A stretch of 64,000 nt of DNA from Limosilactobacillus caecicola (GCF_943192935.1 NZ_CALPCI010000007.1:1-64000), one strand, 5' to 3'. Counted from the first letter of the stretch, positions 34,840 to 41,673 are shown. Made by a program: numbers and translations. Notes: generated from the sequence alone by a model not told the origin.

Positions 34840-34868
34840 TTGAAACCGCTTACAAATTATGATATATT
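34840..34868 (+). promoter_or_regulatory. Strong promoter with overlapping cre-like site
   Basis: TTGAAA and TATATT with a 17-bp spacer. TTGAAACCGCTTACAA (34840-34855) fits the CcpA cre pattern WTGNAANCGNWNNCW and covers the -35, so carbon-catabolite repression is likely. The nearby LacI-family regulator could bind the same site. Confidence 0.75.
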
Positions 34869-34874
34869 ATAGAC

Positions 34875-35093
34875 GTGGAAGGAAATCAGTAGATGCGACA
34901 AGAAATCTACACCGTTCTAGCGGCTGAAGCATTAGTAGGTCAGAAGCAGCGTAAGAGTGACCTGTAATATTATGAGGTTTGCGGTCACCGGTGTGCACTA
35001 GAAATAAATAGTAGCTTTGCGGAAGATGAATTAAAGATGATGAGTTAAGTTTGGATAATAGCTTTCTCGCAAAGTGCTAGTAGTTCCTTCCTA
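34875..35093 (+). ncRNA. Structured non-coding RNA, possibly 6S-type
   Basis: A complete transcription unit without a plausible reading frame: strong promoter, about 215-nt body, and terminator at 35101. The two ends pair perfectly (ggaaggaa at 34877-34884, ttccttcc at 35084-35091), and inner pairs include ctttgcg (about 35016) with cgcaaag (about 35068). A long closed hairpin with internal loops is the shape of 6S RNA, which binds RNA polymerase, but I cannot confirm the family from sequence alone. The known Lacto-usp motif is another candidate. Confidence 0.65.
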
Positions 35094-35100
35094 AAAGCAA

Positions 35101-35128
35101 AACCGTCCCAATGATGGGGCGGTTTTTT
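35101..35128 (+). terminator. Terminator of the structured RNA
   Basis: Stem aaccgtccca/tggggcggtt with a four-base loop and TTTTTT. Confidence 0.9.
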
Positions 35129-35160
35129 CGTGATATAATGTGTTGCTGAGGCTTTTTGTT

Positions 35161-35214
35161 GTATAATAAAAGCCAATCCCTAGTTGGCCCGCTTGCTGGC
35201 ACTAAGAATTGGCT
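35161..35214 (-). terminator. Terminator of the microprotein transcript
   Basis: Read leftward, agccaat...attggct encloses an inner tagtgccag/gggccaacta-like pairing and is followed by TTTTATTATA. Confidence 0.7.
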
Positions 35215-35221
35215 GATATAA

Positions 35222-35296
35222 TTACTTGACGAGGAAGTAGATTAATACCGCAAGTACTAATAGCCCCCACCAAGTAAAGCGAATCTTGATGTGCAT
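35222..35296 (-). CDS. 24-residue single-helix membrane microprotein
   Basis: The frame encodes MHIKIRFTWWGLL followed by VLAVLIYFLVK and a stop. A basic, aromatic start leads into one hydrophobic helix with a final Lys, as in known regulatory or toxin-like membrane microproteins. It has its own promoter (35362-35390) and terminator (35161-35214) on the minus strand. AAGGA lies 12 bases before the ATG, which is a weak point. Function unknown; possibilities are a type I toxin-like peptide or a helper of a membrane complex. Confidence 0.6.
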   Translation of the reverse strand: MHIKIRFTWWGLLVLAVLIYFLVK

Positions 35297-35361
35297 AGGA
35301 TTTCCAGTCCTTATCGTTGATGTACATTTTGGTTAGTCACGCCAAATCAACGACAAGTATT

Positions 35362-35390
35362 ATTTTACAGTTTGTACAAATCGTTGACAA
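35362..35390 (-). promoter_or_regulatory. Promoter of the microprotein gene
   Basis: On the minus strand, TTGTCA (35385-35390) and TAAAAT (35362-35367) with a 17-bp spacer, giving a leader of about 60 nt. Confidence 0.7.
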
Positions 35391-35638
35391 TAACTATTAA
35401 GATCATTTATCATGTAGTTGAGTCTTGATGTGTAAAAGCAGAACTTAGTCACTTCTGTAATTCATGTCTCATAGTAAACACTCCCGTTTATCGTTGCTGA
35501 TAAGCGGGTTTTGTTTTGTGATATACTAATGAAGCGCTGACCTTTTAATTTTTTGTCACGAATGTATTAGACGTTAGCGCAGTTTATCTCAGATGTCCTT
35601 TATCCTTACACCCTGTCTAATGGCAGGGCTTTTTCTTT

Positions 35639-35716
35639 GTCTACAGCGATGAAGAGAGCATTACCAGCAACCCATTAGAGTTGGCGAAGATTGCTGTTAA
35701 GCTAGATAAAAATTAA
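35639..35716 (+). pseudogene. Possible 3' remnant of a protein gene
   Basis: A short open stretch ends YSDEESITSNPLELAKIAVKLDKN-stop in outline (residues SNPLELAKIAVKL read like real coding sequence), with no start codon or ribosome site. It lies at the prophage border and may be the stub of a gene cut by phage insertion or deletion. The region 35391-35638 holds only terminator-like hairpins (35481-35516 and 35611-35635). Confidence 0.3.
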
Positions 35717-35733
35717 TTAAAGGGCTCCGTACT

Positions 35734-35758
35734 TTTTGTGTGCGAAATGTGTGCCAAC
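35734..35758 (+). repeat. Direct repeat copy 1 at the prophage left end
   Basis: 25 bp beginning ttttgtgtgc and ending atgtgtgccaac. It is identical to copy 2 at 35907 at 23 of 25 positions. Each copy contains two tgtgtg(c) units about one turn apart, like integrase arm-binding sites. Confidence 0.6.
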
Positions 35759-35790
35759 CGCCAAGTTTTAGTGGATTTTGCAGATTACTA

Positions 35791-35830
35791 AACCCCCATA
35801 AATGCTGGCTTAACAACATTTATGGGGGTT
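35791..35830. terminator. Perfect 14-bp hairpin near attL
   Basis: aacccccataaatg and catttatgggggtt around a 12-base loop. It probably ends the integrase transcript on the minus strand, although no long T run follows. Confidence 0.55.
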
Positions 35831-35906
35831 CGAAAATTCTATAAAACTTATTCAAAAATGCGCTCCCAGGGACATTAACGGGTTGATATACTAACGTTTA
35901 GAAGCG

Positions 35907-35931
35907 TTTTGTGTGCCGAATGTGTGCCAAC
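35907..35931 (+). repeat. Direct repeat copy 2, ending at the integrase stop
   Basis: Second copy of the 25-bp repeat, 173 bp from the first. Its last base is the first base of the integrase stop codon on the other strand. Confidence 0.6.
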
Positions 35932-37052
35932 TATAAATTGCTTAGTGCTTTGACAATTTGGTCGTCGGTCTTATCTTTGTATTCATCAATTAGATAAGCA
36001 TAGATATTTGAGGTTACCGAAACATCACCATGACCCAACCGTTTTGAGATAGCGTAAATATCAATACCGTTAGCAAGCAATAAAGCTACGTGTGAGTGCC
36101 TTAAACTGTGGAAGTGGAAATTCCTACGTTTAATAGTTAAATTAGCTAAAAGACCCCTTAATTTGCGATTGAGAGCAGTACTGGTTGGAAGAGTGCCAAA
36201 CTCATTCATAAACACCATATTACTATGAGCATGATCCCGGAGAATCTTTAAACAATCTAGCAGCTCTGTATTTACTTTGATTTTACGAGTTGAGTTCTTA
36301 GCTTTAGCTGGCTTAAACCGATGATTCTGAAAATGTTTTTCGCTTTCATCGCTACGTTTAATTTCGCGCCACGCTTTGTTGATGCTGATGGTGTGGTTAA
36401 CAAAATCAATATCTGACCAAGTAAGCGCCTGTAGTTCTTCTTTGCGCATGCCAGTATAGATGGCAGCAATAATCATAAATCGTGAAGTGTAACGCCAATC
36501 AAGATTAAGCTGACACTCGTGGAGTAAGGCTTTAATTTCTTTAAGATTTAAATATTCAACTTTTAGTGATTTGCTATCATTGCCGTTAGCTACTACACCT
36601 TGTGTAAAGTCCTTGATTAAATAATCATCCAGGATCGCAGACTGAACACAAGATCGAATACATGAGTTGAGTTTTCGCACGGTATCAGGAGCGTGTGTTT
36701 TTCCATAATCATTTAAAAATTTTTGATAGGTGGATCGCGTGATGTCTTTGATATTGGTATCGCCAAAATACTGTTGAATAACTTTTTGGTTAATGTGATA
36801 GCGATTTAAAGTATACTGAGCTACCTTTGGTTCCTTGTAAGTTTCTACCCAGCGAGCAAAGTAATCATACAGTGAGATTTCCTTATCGACGGCTACGCCT
36901 TTGTTAAGCTTGTCTTCGTTGTCAACAGCCCAGATCTGAGCCAACTTTTTAGTTTTGAACCCAGCTTTTGATTTAGTGTGCCGTTTTCCAAAACTGTCAT
37001 ACCAAGATATCCGAGCTTGCCAGCCTTTACCGCGTTTCAAATATTGCGCCAT
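35931..37052 (-). CDS. int: Phage tyrosine integrase
   Basis: A 373-residue site-specific recombinase. The arm-binding N-terminal domain (RGKGWQARISWYDSFGKRHTKS) is followed by the SAM-like core domain (about 65 to 160) and the catalytic domain. Catalytic residues are Arg in YTGMRKEEL, His-x-x-Arg in HSLRHSHVALLL, a late His in RLGHGDVSVT, and Tyr in NIYAYLI. GGAGG lies 7 bases before the ATG. It is at the left end of the prophage, reading outwards. Confidence 0.95.
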   Translation of the reverse strand: MAQYLKRGKGWQARISWYDSFGKRHTKSKAGFKTKKLAQIWAVDNEDKLNKGVAVDKEISLYDYFARWVETYKEPKVAQYTLNRYHINQKVIQQYFGDTNIKDITRSTYQKFLNDYGKTHAPDTVRKLNSCIRSCVQSAILDDYLIKDFTQGVVANGNDSKSLKVEYLNLKEIKALLHECQLNLDWRYTSRFMIIAAIYTGMRKEELQALTWSDIDFVNHTISINKAWREIKRSDESEKHFQNHRFKPAKAKNSTRKIKVNTELLDCLKILRDHAHSNMVFMNEFGTLPTSTALNRKLRGLLANLTIKRRNFHFHSLRHSHVALLLANGIDIYAISKRLGHGDVSVTSNIYAYLIDEYKDKTDDQIVKALSNL

Positions 37053-37078
37053 AAGATTACCTCCAATCTGTTATAATT

Positions 37079-37146
37079 GAAGAGTTGAGTGGTTTAGAAT
37101 TCAACTCTTAGTCCGTTCTCTGTTGCCGCAGGGGACGGATTTTTCG
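37079..37146. repeat. Two hairpins in the integrase upstream region
   Basis: aagagttga/tcaactctt (37079-37108) and tccgt-ctc/gggga-cgga with TTTTT on the plus side (37110-37146). They lie between int and the next leftward gene. The second could stop rightward transcription or shape the int leader. Confidence 0.5.
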
Positions 37147-37171
37147 TACATACGTTCTAATATGCCTGTTT

Positions 37172-37203
37172 TTAAACCGCCCCGAAATGAGGCGGTTGTT
37201 TTG
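37172..37203 (-). terminator. Terminator of the secreted-protein gene
   Basis: aaccgcc/ggcggtt stem with T-rich ends on both strands, next to the stop codon at 37204. Confidence 0.65.
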
Positions 37204-37803
37204 TTATTTTTTAATTAATTGAATACCTTCTAAGTCTGAATTTAGGACTTCCCCACGATGGAGAGTTTGCGTAGTTTTTGTAACTTGACCTAAATCACTA
37301 TCTGCATCAGTACCCAAAATTTCGTTAATTCCTTTGTCACTTGAGAGGTTGCCTGAACCGGCAGTAGCTTTAATGGTATAGCGACCTGGCTTAATGTCCT
37401 TCCCAACAACCCATTGACCAGCTTTTAAATTTTTCTGATATGATCGTTTGGTTACCGGTGTGAAATCAGTAGCTTCAATTCCGTCAATCTTAACTTTAGC
37501 GCCTTTTTTTAGATCCATTGTGTAAGAATCAATTTGACCTAAATCGTCATCGGTGGAATCTCCTAGGATAATATTTAAGTCATTGCTCCCAGTAACATTG
37601 CCGGAACCACTTTGCGCAGTAATAGTATAGCGACCAGGCTTAATGTCTTTTCCAACCTTGAATTCTCCAGACCCTAGTGTTGTTTGGGTGGCTTTTGCGA
37701 AGGCTATTTGACTATTTGAATTGATGGCTACAGTGTCTAGCGTAGTAATTCCAGTTAAGAATGTAATTCCACAAATTGCTAGAAATTTTGCTGATTTTTT
37801 CAT
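37204..37803 (-). CDS. Prophage-encoded secreted protein with an internal duplication (199 aa)
   Basis: A signal peptide (MKKSAKFLAICGITFLTG..., cut near residue 36, FAKA) precedes two copies of a domain of about 65 residues. Both copies contain VGKDIKPGRYTI, then GSGN, then an ILG-D segment and DLGQ. Copy 1 is about residues 47 to 110 and copy 2 about 125 to 190. The gene lies among lysogeny genes, reads with CI, and is not needed for phage growth, so it is probably expressed in the lysogen. A role in blocking superinfection or changing the cell surface is an inference. Confidence 0.75.
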   Translation of the reverse strand: MKKSAKFLAICGITFLTGITTLDTVAINSNSQIAFAKATQTTLGSGEFKVGKDIKPGRYTITAQSGSGNVTGSNDLNIILGDSTDDDLGQIDSYTMDLKKGAKVKIDGIEATDFTPVTKRSYQKNLKAGQWVVGKDIKPGRYTIKATAGSGNLSSDKGINEILGTDADSDLGQVTKTTQTLHRGEVLNSDLEGIQLIKK

Positions 37804-37825
37804 TGTATACTCCCCCCATAATTAA

Positions 37826-38179
37826 CTATTTAGTTTTTGCAGGATGTTGAAGCATAGTAAATACAGTCGCGATGATAAGTACAACTAAGGCAGGAAATGC
37901 CATTGCCGCAGTCAAACCGAATAAAGCACTACCAATAATTCCTAAAATAGGCCCTACTAAGGAAATTCCCACTTTCTTTGACTTTATTAATGCAATGATA
38001 TTCAATACAACACCAATCCATGCCATAACATAGAAGAATGTTGCGGTACCACCAGTTGCATTTGTACCACTAAATGCATCTGAGAATGCTGTACCAAAAA
38101 TAACGAACCAAGAAACACAGAACAAGACACAATTGATGATGTCAAAAATGCCTGTCCACATATTAATCTTTAACTTCAT
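37826..38179 (-). CDS. Prophage-encoded membrane protein (117 aa)
   Basis: Four hydrophobic segments: IFDIINCVLFCVSWFVIFG, FYVMAWIGVVLNIIALI, ISLVGPILGIIGSALFG and PALVVLIIATVFTMLQ. ATG is preceded by TAGGAGG. It lies between the secreted protein and ImmA genes in the leftward lysogeny operon. No family recognised; superinfection exclusion is possible by position. Confidence 0.7.
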   Translation of the reverse strand: MKLKINMWTGIFDIINCVLFCVSWFVIFGTAFSDAFSGTNATGGTATFFYVMAWIGVVLNIIALIKSKKVGISLVGPILGIIGSALFGLTAAMAFPALVVLIIATVFTMLQHPAKTK

Positions 38180-38241
38180 AAAGATTAAACCTCCTAAATA
38201 TTATTCAGCTTTTAATGACTTCAGTATTTGGTCATAAAAAA

Positions 38242-38667
38242 TCAACAATTAACGTAGTATTCTTTGACTTGTTCTCTGACGACGTTATCCAGGTATCCCG
38301 GAATCATATACCGCTGTTCGAGATTGGTTACATTAACCACGTCTTGATCAACCTCAGCACAGTAGGAAGGGACTAGTAGTTTAACTGCTCCGACATTAGC
38401 TTTGTATTCAACCGAAGCTTTGCCTGTAAAAGAAGCGGTGTAGAAGCACAAGTCTTCCGGCTCGCCATTAATGATATGGGATAATTCGTGAGCTAATTGA
38501 AACGCGATCTCTTGCGGACGATGCCATCGGTTATTCATACAGACAATCCGAGTGTCAACACGGCAAGCGGGAGGTGTATAAGGGCTTAGCACACCGGCCC
38601 ACTGTACATCTATATGATTATCCATTGCCACATGTAGTAACTGCCAAATCATATCTTCATTCGACAT
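38242..38667 (-). CDS. ImmA/IrrE-type metalloprotease
   Basis: A 141-residue zinc protease-type protein with the HExxH motif in IAFQLAHELSHIINGEPEDL. In this family it cuts the phage or element repressor so that the element can be induced. It is directly downstream of the CI-like gene (stop at 38677), and AGGTG lies 8 bases before the ATG at 38667. An upstream GTG (38676) is possible. The partner is probably the CI-like repressor. Confidence 0.88.
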   Translation of the reverse strand: MSNEDMIWQLLHVAMDNHIDVQWAGVLSPYTPPACRVDTRIVCMNNRWHRPQEIAFQLAHELSHIINGEPEDLCFYTASFTGKASVEYKANVGAVKLLVPSYCAEVDQDVVNVTNLEQRYMIPGYLDNVVREQVKEYYVNC

Positions 38668-38676
38668 TTTTATCAC

Positions 38677-39009
38677 CTACGCTTTACCACCACGAAGAAT
38701 TCGTTTCATGTATTCGAGGTCTTCTGGTGGTATTTGTTTTCCTTCATAAGTAAAGATGACATCATCATCAGCGAGGTCAGCGGTTTTAGATTCGTTTTGT
38801 TCCTTGTTACTGCCATTGAGTAGGTAGTCAGTCGTAACGTTGAATAAGTTAGCTAACTTGGATAGTGTTTCCAGGTCCGGTTCTCTACGTCCATACTCAT
38901 AATTAGCGTATGTGGGCATACTATTTAGGCCAATAGCCTTTGCTACGTACGTTTTACTCCAGCCTTTATTTTCTCGAAGATTTGTTAATCTTTCGCTTAA
39001 TGCTGACAT
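38677..39009 (-). CDS. CI-like phage repressor (XRE family)
   Basis: A 110-residue repressor. The HTH is LTNLRENKGWSKTYVAKAIGL followed by PTYANYEYGRREPDLETLSKLANLFNV (recognition helix near ANYEYGRREP). The C-terminus is short and acidic (DDDVIFTYEGKQIP) and lacks a LexA-type self-cleaving domain, so ImmA next door may control it. AAGGAG lies 9 bases before the ATG at 39009; the open frame runs further but starts in the operator region. It diverges from the Cro-like gene. Confidence 0.9.
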   Translation of the reverse strand: MSALSERLTNLRENKGWSKTYVAKAIGLNSMPTYANYEYGRREPDLETLSKLANLFNVTTDYLLNGSNKEQNESKTADLADDDVIFTYEGKQIPPEDLEYMKRILRGGKA

Positions 39010-39049
39010 TTTGTCCAACTCCTTTTCCTTTATAATACAACAGTTAAAC

Positions 39050-39140
39050 AAAAAGGCAGTTAATTTAGACAAAAAGTTTAGAAAAAGCATTGACTTAGCC
39101 AATATGACCATGTATTATAATATACGTAAGTTAAACATAA
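39050..39140. promoter_or_regulatory. Lysis/lysogeny switch region
   Basis: TTGACT (39090) and TATTAT (39113) with a 17-bp spacer form the rightward promoter. Copies of GTTAAAC or its near variants (agttaaac around 39051 and 39129, gtttaga around 39076) may be the repressor half-sites. Confidence 0.55.
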
Positions 39141-39164
39141 CGGCTAACAGAGAGGAGGGGTAAC

Positions 39165-39380
39165 GTGACAACCGTTTTAAAAAATGATGCTTACATTCTT
39201 CTTAAACATGAGATTGATAGTCGGGGGATCAAGCGCAAGTTCATTGCTAACAAGATCGGTATTTCCCCAAACTATCTTGGTCAAGTATTGAACGGGTCCC
39301 GTACACTATCAACGGACGTGGCGATCAAGGCGAGCCAAGTTTTGGATCTACCAGTGGATATTTTTTTAAACAAAAGCTAG
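39165..39380 (+). CDS. Cro-like XRE regulator (71 aa)
   Basis: A small HTH protein. The fold is DSRGIKRKFIANKIGISPNYLGQVLNGSRTLS, with the recognition helix in SPNYLGQVLNG. GTG start at 39165 with GAGGAGGGG upstream. First rightward gene after the switch and divergent from CI, so it probably represses CI and fine-tunes early genes. Confidence 0.85.
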   Translation: MTTVLKNDAYILLKHEIDSRGIKRKFIANKIGISPNYLGQVLNGSRTLSTDVAIKASQVLDLPVDIFLNKS

Positions 39381-39411
39381 CCGTTTAGGCTAACTAGAAG
39401 AGGAGTGCGAC

Positions 39412-39663
39412 ATGAAGGCTATTAAATTGCAAATAAAAAAGCGAATAACCAAGCATCAAGAGCATGGTTATTCGTATGAATGCGATGCCCTAATTAATGG
39501 GCACAAATTAGGACATGGAGTAACCGATATTAAATTGGATATGAGAGCAGGCAATAAACCCAAAATACTCATCGAATGTATCCCTGACGAAATTGACTTA
39601 GATATGCCTATTGAAGATGTCGTTATTCGACATGTGGATTCCAAGAAGAAATATCGTAGGTAA
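39412..39663 (+). CDS. Prophage protein of unknown function (83 aa)
   Basis: Begins MKAIKLQIKKRITKHQEHGYS with AGAGGAG before the ATG. Rich in charged residues with a beta-strand pattern; no motif recognised. Its last 41 bp overlap the 3' end of the leftward gene at 39623. Confidence 0.65.
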   Translation: MKAIKLQIKKRITKHQEHGYSYECDALINGHKLGHGVTDIKLDMRAGNKPKILIECIPDEIDLDMPIEDVVIRHVDSKKKYRR

Positions 39664-39850
39664 TATCTGCTAGACCGTCATAACTTATCTCAGATTCAAC
39701 AAAGATTTTTGGATACTTAGCATGTAGGAAATTAACAGTATCCATGACATCTTGCTGATTGCATGCCGGTAGGTAAAAGGTCCCACGAACATCTTTGACA
39801 TCATGAAGCTTAGCGATGATTAATTTGTTGATTGTAATATCGTAACTCAT
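39623..39850 (-). CDS. Leftward prophage protein of unknown function (75 aa)
   Basis: A near-perfect Shine-Dalgarno (AAAGGAGGTG) lies 6 bases before the ATG at 39850, so the gene is probably real although it faces its neighbours. Starts MSYDITINKLIIAKLHDVKD and ends SSWNPHVE, with no recognised motif. It is the only minus-strand gene between cro and the RHH cluster and could be expressed in the lysogen. Confidence 0.65.
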   Translation of the reverse strand: MSYDITINKLIIAKLHDVKDVRGTFYLPACNQQDVMDTVNFLHAKYPKIFVESEISYDGLADITYDISSWNPHVE

Positions 39851-39918
39851 TTGTTTCACCTCCTTTCATTAGGAGATGGCTAAATTATAGCAAACAGCGT
39901 TGAAAGGAGCTGATACCC

Positions 39919-40236
39919 ATGAGTGCACTGTTGGAGTTAATCAGAGAAGCGCCACCAGAGGATCGAGAAGCAGCGGCGAAGTTGCTTCGACCGTATCTGG
40001 TGTTCGAAAAGAAAAAACAGCAACCGGAAAGGTTGCTGTCAGTAAAAGAGTTCCAATCGAGAATGCCGGTTAAAAAACGGACGGATTGGATCAGGAACGA
40101 CATGTTTATCCAAAACCCAGAACTCAAACAGTTCGCGTTCGGCTTGAACGCTGGAAAGGGACACCCGTTAAAGATTAGTCCACGAGCGTTAACTTGGATT
40201 GCTAAGCATCAAGACGACATTGATTGGAGGGGATGA
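39919..40236 (+). CDS. Early prophage protein, excisionase/DNA-binding-like (105 aa)
   Basis: Two parts: an N-terminal acidic helix (MSALLELIREAPPEDREAAAKLL) and a C-terminal wHTH-like region, ERLLSVKEFQSRMPVKKRTDW. The second part resembles small DNA-binding proteins that read LSVKEF-type openings, as excisionases do. GAAAGGAG precedes the ATG. Function is uncertain. Confidence 0.6.
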   Translation: MSALLELIREAPPEDREAAAKLLRPYLVFEKKKQQPERLLSVKEFQSRMPVKKRTDWIRNDMFIQNPELKQFAFGLNAGKGHPLKISPRALTWIAKHQDDIDWRG

Positions 40237-40237
40237 C

Positions 40238-40306
40238 ATGGAATTTGTCTATTGTATTGGAACACTAAGCTTGATCGCAATTGCGGTCATCATCTGGAAT
40301 TATTAA
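40238..40306 (+). CDS. 22-residue membrane peptide
   Basis: Encodes MEFVYCIGTLSLIAIAVIIWNY, one hydrophobic helix. GGAGGGGATGAC lies right before the ATG, overlapping the previous stop codon. It fits the dense gene packing of the early region; its function is unknown. Confidence 0.5.
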   Translation: MEFVYCIGTLSLIAIAVIIWNY

Positions 40307-40319
40307 GGAGGTGATCACA

Positions 40320-40490
40320 ATGAAGCAGTTAACACTAAGGCTCCCCGATGACCTGTATAAGGAAGTCAAGCGGGAAGCCGATGAACTGGGTATAACAATG
40401 AAAGATTTAATTCTGCTAATTCTTAATTCTTATTGTCTTTCTCAAGGTGTTCTTGGACTGCCACAAGTATCTCTTTCGACAGTGGCCTAA
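40320..40490 (+). CDS. Ribbon-helix-helix protein 1 (56 aa)
   Basis: Begins MKQLTLRLPDDLYKEVKREA, the typical beta-strand (LTLRLP) plus helix of Arc/CopG-type DNA-binding proteins. AAGGAGGTG lies 6 bases before the ATG. The second helix runs DELGITMKDLILLILNSY. The C-terminal part overlaps the convergent RHH gene by 68 bp. Confidence 0.75.
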   Translation: MKQLTLRLPDDLYKEVKREADELGITMKDLILLILNSYCLSQGVLGLPQVSLSTVA

Positions 40491-40569
40491 AGTTCTTTTC
40501 TGCTAGTTCCTTAATATCTTTGTACATCTCAACAGGCATTCTCATGGTAAAGTTTTTGGTTTCTGCCAT
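40423..40569 (-). CDS. Ribbon-helix-helix protein 2, Arc-like (48 aa)
   Basis: Begins MAETKNFTMRMPVEMYKDIK and ends HLEKDNKN. The strand KNFTMRMP and two helices are those of an Arc-type repressor. AAGGGGTG lies 8 bases before the ATG. It diverges from RHH protein 3 over an array of GGTATC-type repeats, so it is probably a local repressor. Confidence 0.75.
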   Translation of the reverse strand: MAETKNFTMRMPVEMYKDIKELAEKNFRPLSKEILVAVQEHLEKDNKN

Positions 40570-40596
40570 TTTAATTCACCCCTTTTTGAATATCAT

Positions 40597-40678
40597 ATAC
40601 CAAAAAGATACCAAAATGGGTATTGATACCTGAGAGGTATCATTATATAATAAGTGCATAAGGTATCAATAAGGTATC
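40597..40678. promoter_or_regulatory. GGTATC/GATACC operator array with promoter
   Basis: Seven copies or near copies of GGTATC in either orientation (about 40597, 40607, 40619, 40625, 40636, 40662, 40673). A promoter TTGATA (40623) - 17 bp - TATAAT (40646) runs rightward through them. They separate two divergent RHH genes and are the likely binding sites of those proteins. Confidence 0.75.
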
Positions 40679-40699
40679 AAAATAGGAGGGGAGATCAAT

Positions 40700-40834
40700 A
40701 TGACAAACTTCACTTTAAGATTGCCCGATAACCTAGCCAAAGGGATTCAGCAATTATCGGATAGAGATGAGATTACAAAAACCCAAGTTATCAGAGATGC
40801 AATCAAGGAACACTTAAAAGGGAGCAAGAACTAA
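40700..40834 (+). CDS. Ribbon-helix-helix protein 3, CopG-like (44 aa)
   Basis: Begins MTNFTLRLPDNLAKGIQQLS and ends EHLKGSKN; the strand NFTLRLP and two helices match CopG. AGGAGGGGAG precedes the ATG. Its stop overlaps the next start (TAATG), so it heads a rightward set of early genes. Confidence 0.8.
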   Translation: MTNFTLRLPDNLAKGIQQLSDRDEITKTQVIRDAIKEHLKGSKN

Positions 40835-41136
40835 TGGCAATGACAGAAGAACGAGTAAGAGAAATTTTCCGCGAAGAATATGAGAAGCAGTTTGGGCCAA
40901 AGACTAGTCCTGAATGGACTAAGCTTCGTAAAGAAATTATTGATTACTGCAAACAAGAAAGACCGGAATCAACTAAGTGGTACAACTTGCAACAGCAAAT
41001 TTATACGGTAATTAGAGCAACGCTTGGTATTCACCGGATCGACAAGATGACTGATGAAGAAGTACCGCAAGCTCGTAAAGCATTTGAATTTATTAAGCGA
41101 CAACGAGAGGAGGTGAATAATGATGAAATTTCTTAA
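40834..41136 (+). CDS. Early prophage protein (100 aa)
   Basis: Helical and charged. It starts MAMTEERVREIFREEYEKQF and contains WYNLQQQIYTVIRATLGIHRID, a pattern seen in other siphovirus early proteins of unknown function. The stop overlaps the next gene by 17 bp. Confidence 0.65.
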   Translation: MAMTEERVREIFREEYEKQFGPKTSPEWTKLRKEIIDYCKQERPESTKWYNLQQQIYTVIRATLGIHRIDKMTDEEVPQARKAFEFIKRQREEVNNDEIS

Positions 41137-41311
41137 AGCTGGATTCTATACAACATGCGGCTGCCTAATGGTGCTATTTCACCGTGAAGGCCATGAAGTC
41201 CTAATGAGTTGGACTTTTATTGTTTGGCTATTTCCTTTCGCTTGGGATATTGCCATGACGATGACGCCATTTAAGCACACAAAAAAAGGCGCTAGTCGCT
41301 GGCACGACTAA
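41120..41311 (+). CDS. Small membrane protein (63 aa)
   Basis: AGGAGGTG lies before ATG ATG (41120/41123). One or two hydrophobic segments (GFYTTCGCLMVLF and WTFIVWLFPFAWDIAM). Function unknown. A hairpin ggcgctagtcg/cgactaacgcc lies across its 3' end (41288-41314). Confidence 0.6.
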   Translation: MMKFLKAGFYTTCGCLMVLFHREGHEVLMSWTFIVWLFPFAWDIAMTMTPFKHTKKGASRWHD

Positions 41312-41358
41312 CGCCAAATTAAACAGTAAAAGAAAACATTTTACGAGGTAATCATATC

Positions 41359-41673
41359 ATGAAATATCTAACTTGCACAAGTTGTGGTTGCACAATTGGC
41401 ATTGATCAAGATAGCAAAGATGACCGCTATTGGTATGCCAAAAGGGAACCAAGCGAAATTTTCTGTAGTAAAGAGGAAGCGGCTTATTGGTATGGGTTTA
41501 AAGATGTCGATCAAGCCGTAAAGCTTTTAAATCTTCAATGCGGCTATGCTAGTGAGGTTTATCAAGACCAGCAAGATGAAGAAGAATATGAGCGATTGCG
41601 GATCATGCGAAACCGCGATGGCTATGTTGATAGTCACTACTTAGACGCAAGGGGTGTATATGTTGGCTATTAA
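41359..41673 (+). CDS. Early prophage protein with a Cys-rich start (104 aa)
   Basis: MKYLTCTSCGCTIGIDQDSK has a CxxC-x-C cluster and there is a later Cys in EIFCSKEE, so a small zinc site is possible. No family recognised. It overlaps the next gene. Confidence 0.6.
   Translation: MKYLTCTSCGCTIGIDQDSKDDRYWYAKREPSEIFCSKEEAAYWYGFKDVDQAVKLLNLQCGYASEVYQDQQDEEEYERLRIMRNRDGYVDSHYLDARGVYVGY

Noticed and set aside
40433-40633. A 66-residue rightward frame across the RHH region
   Set aside because: It is the shadow of the leftward Arc-like gene and runs through the operator array.
41288-41314. Hairpin after the 63-residue membrane gene as a rightward terminator
   Set aside because: The stem is good, but it is followed by aaatta, not a T run; the A run is on the wrong side for rightward stopping.
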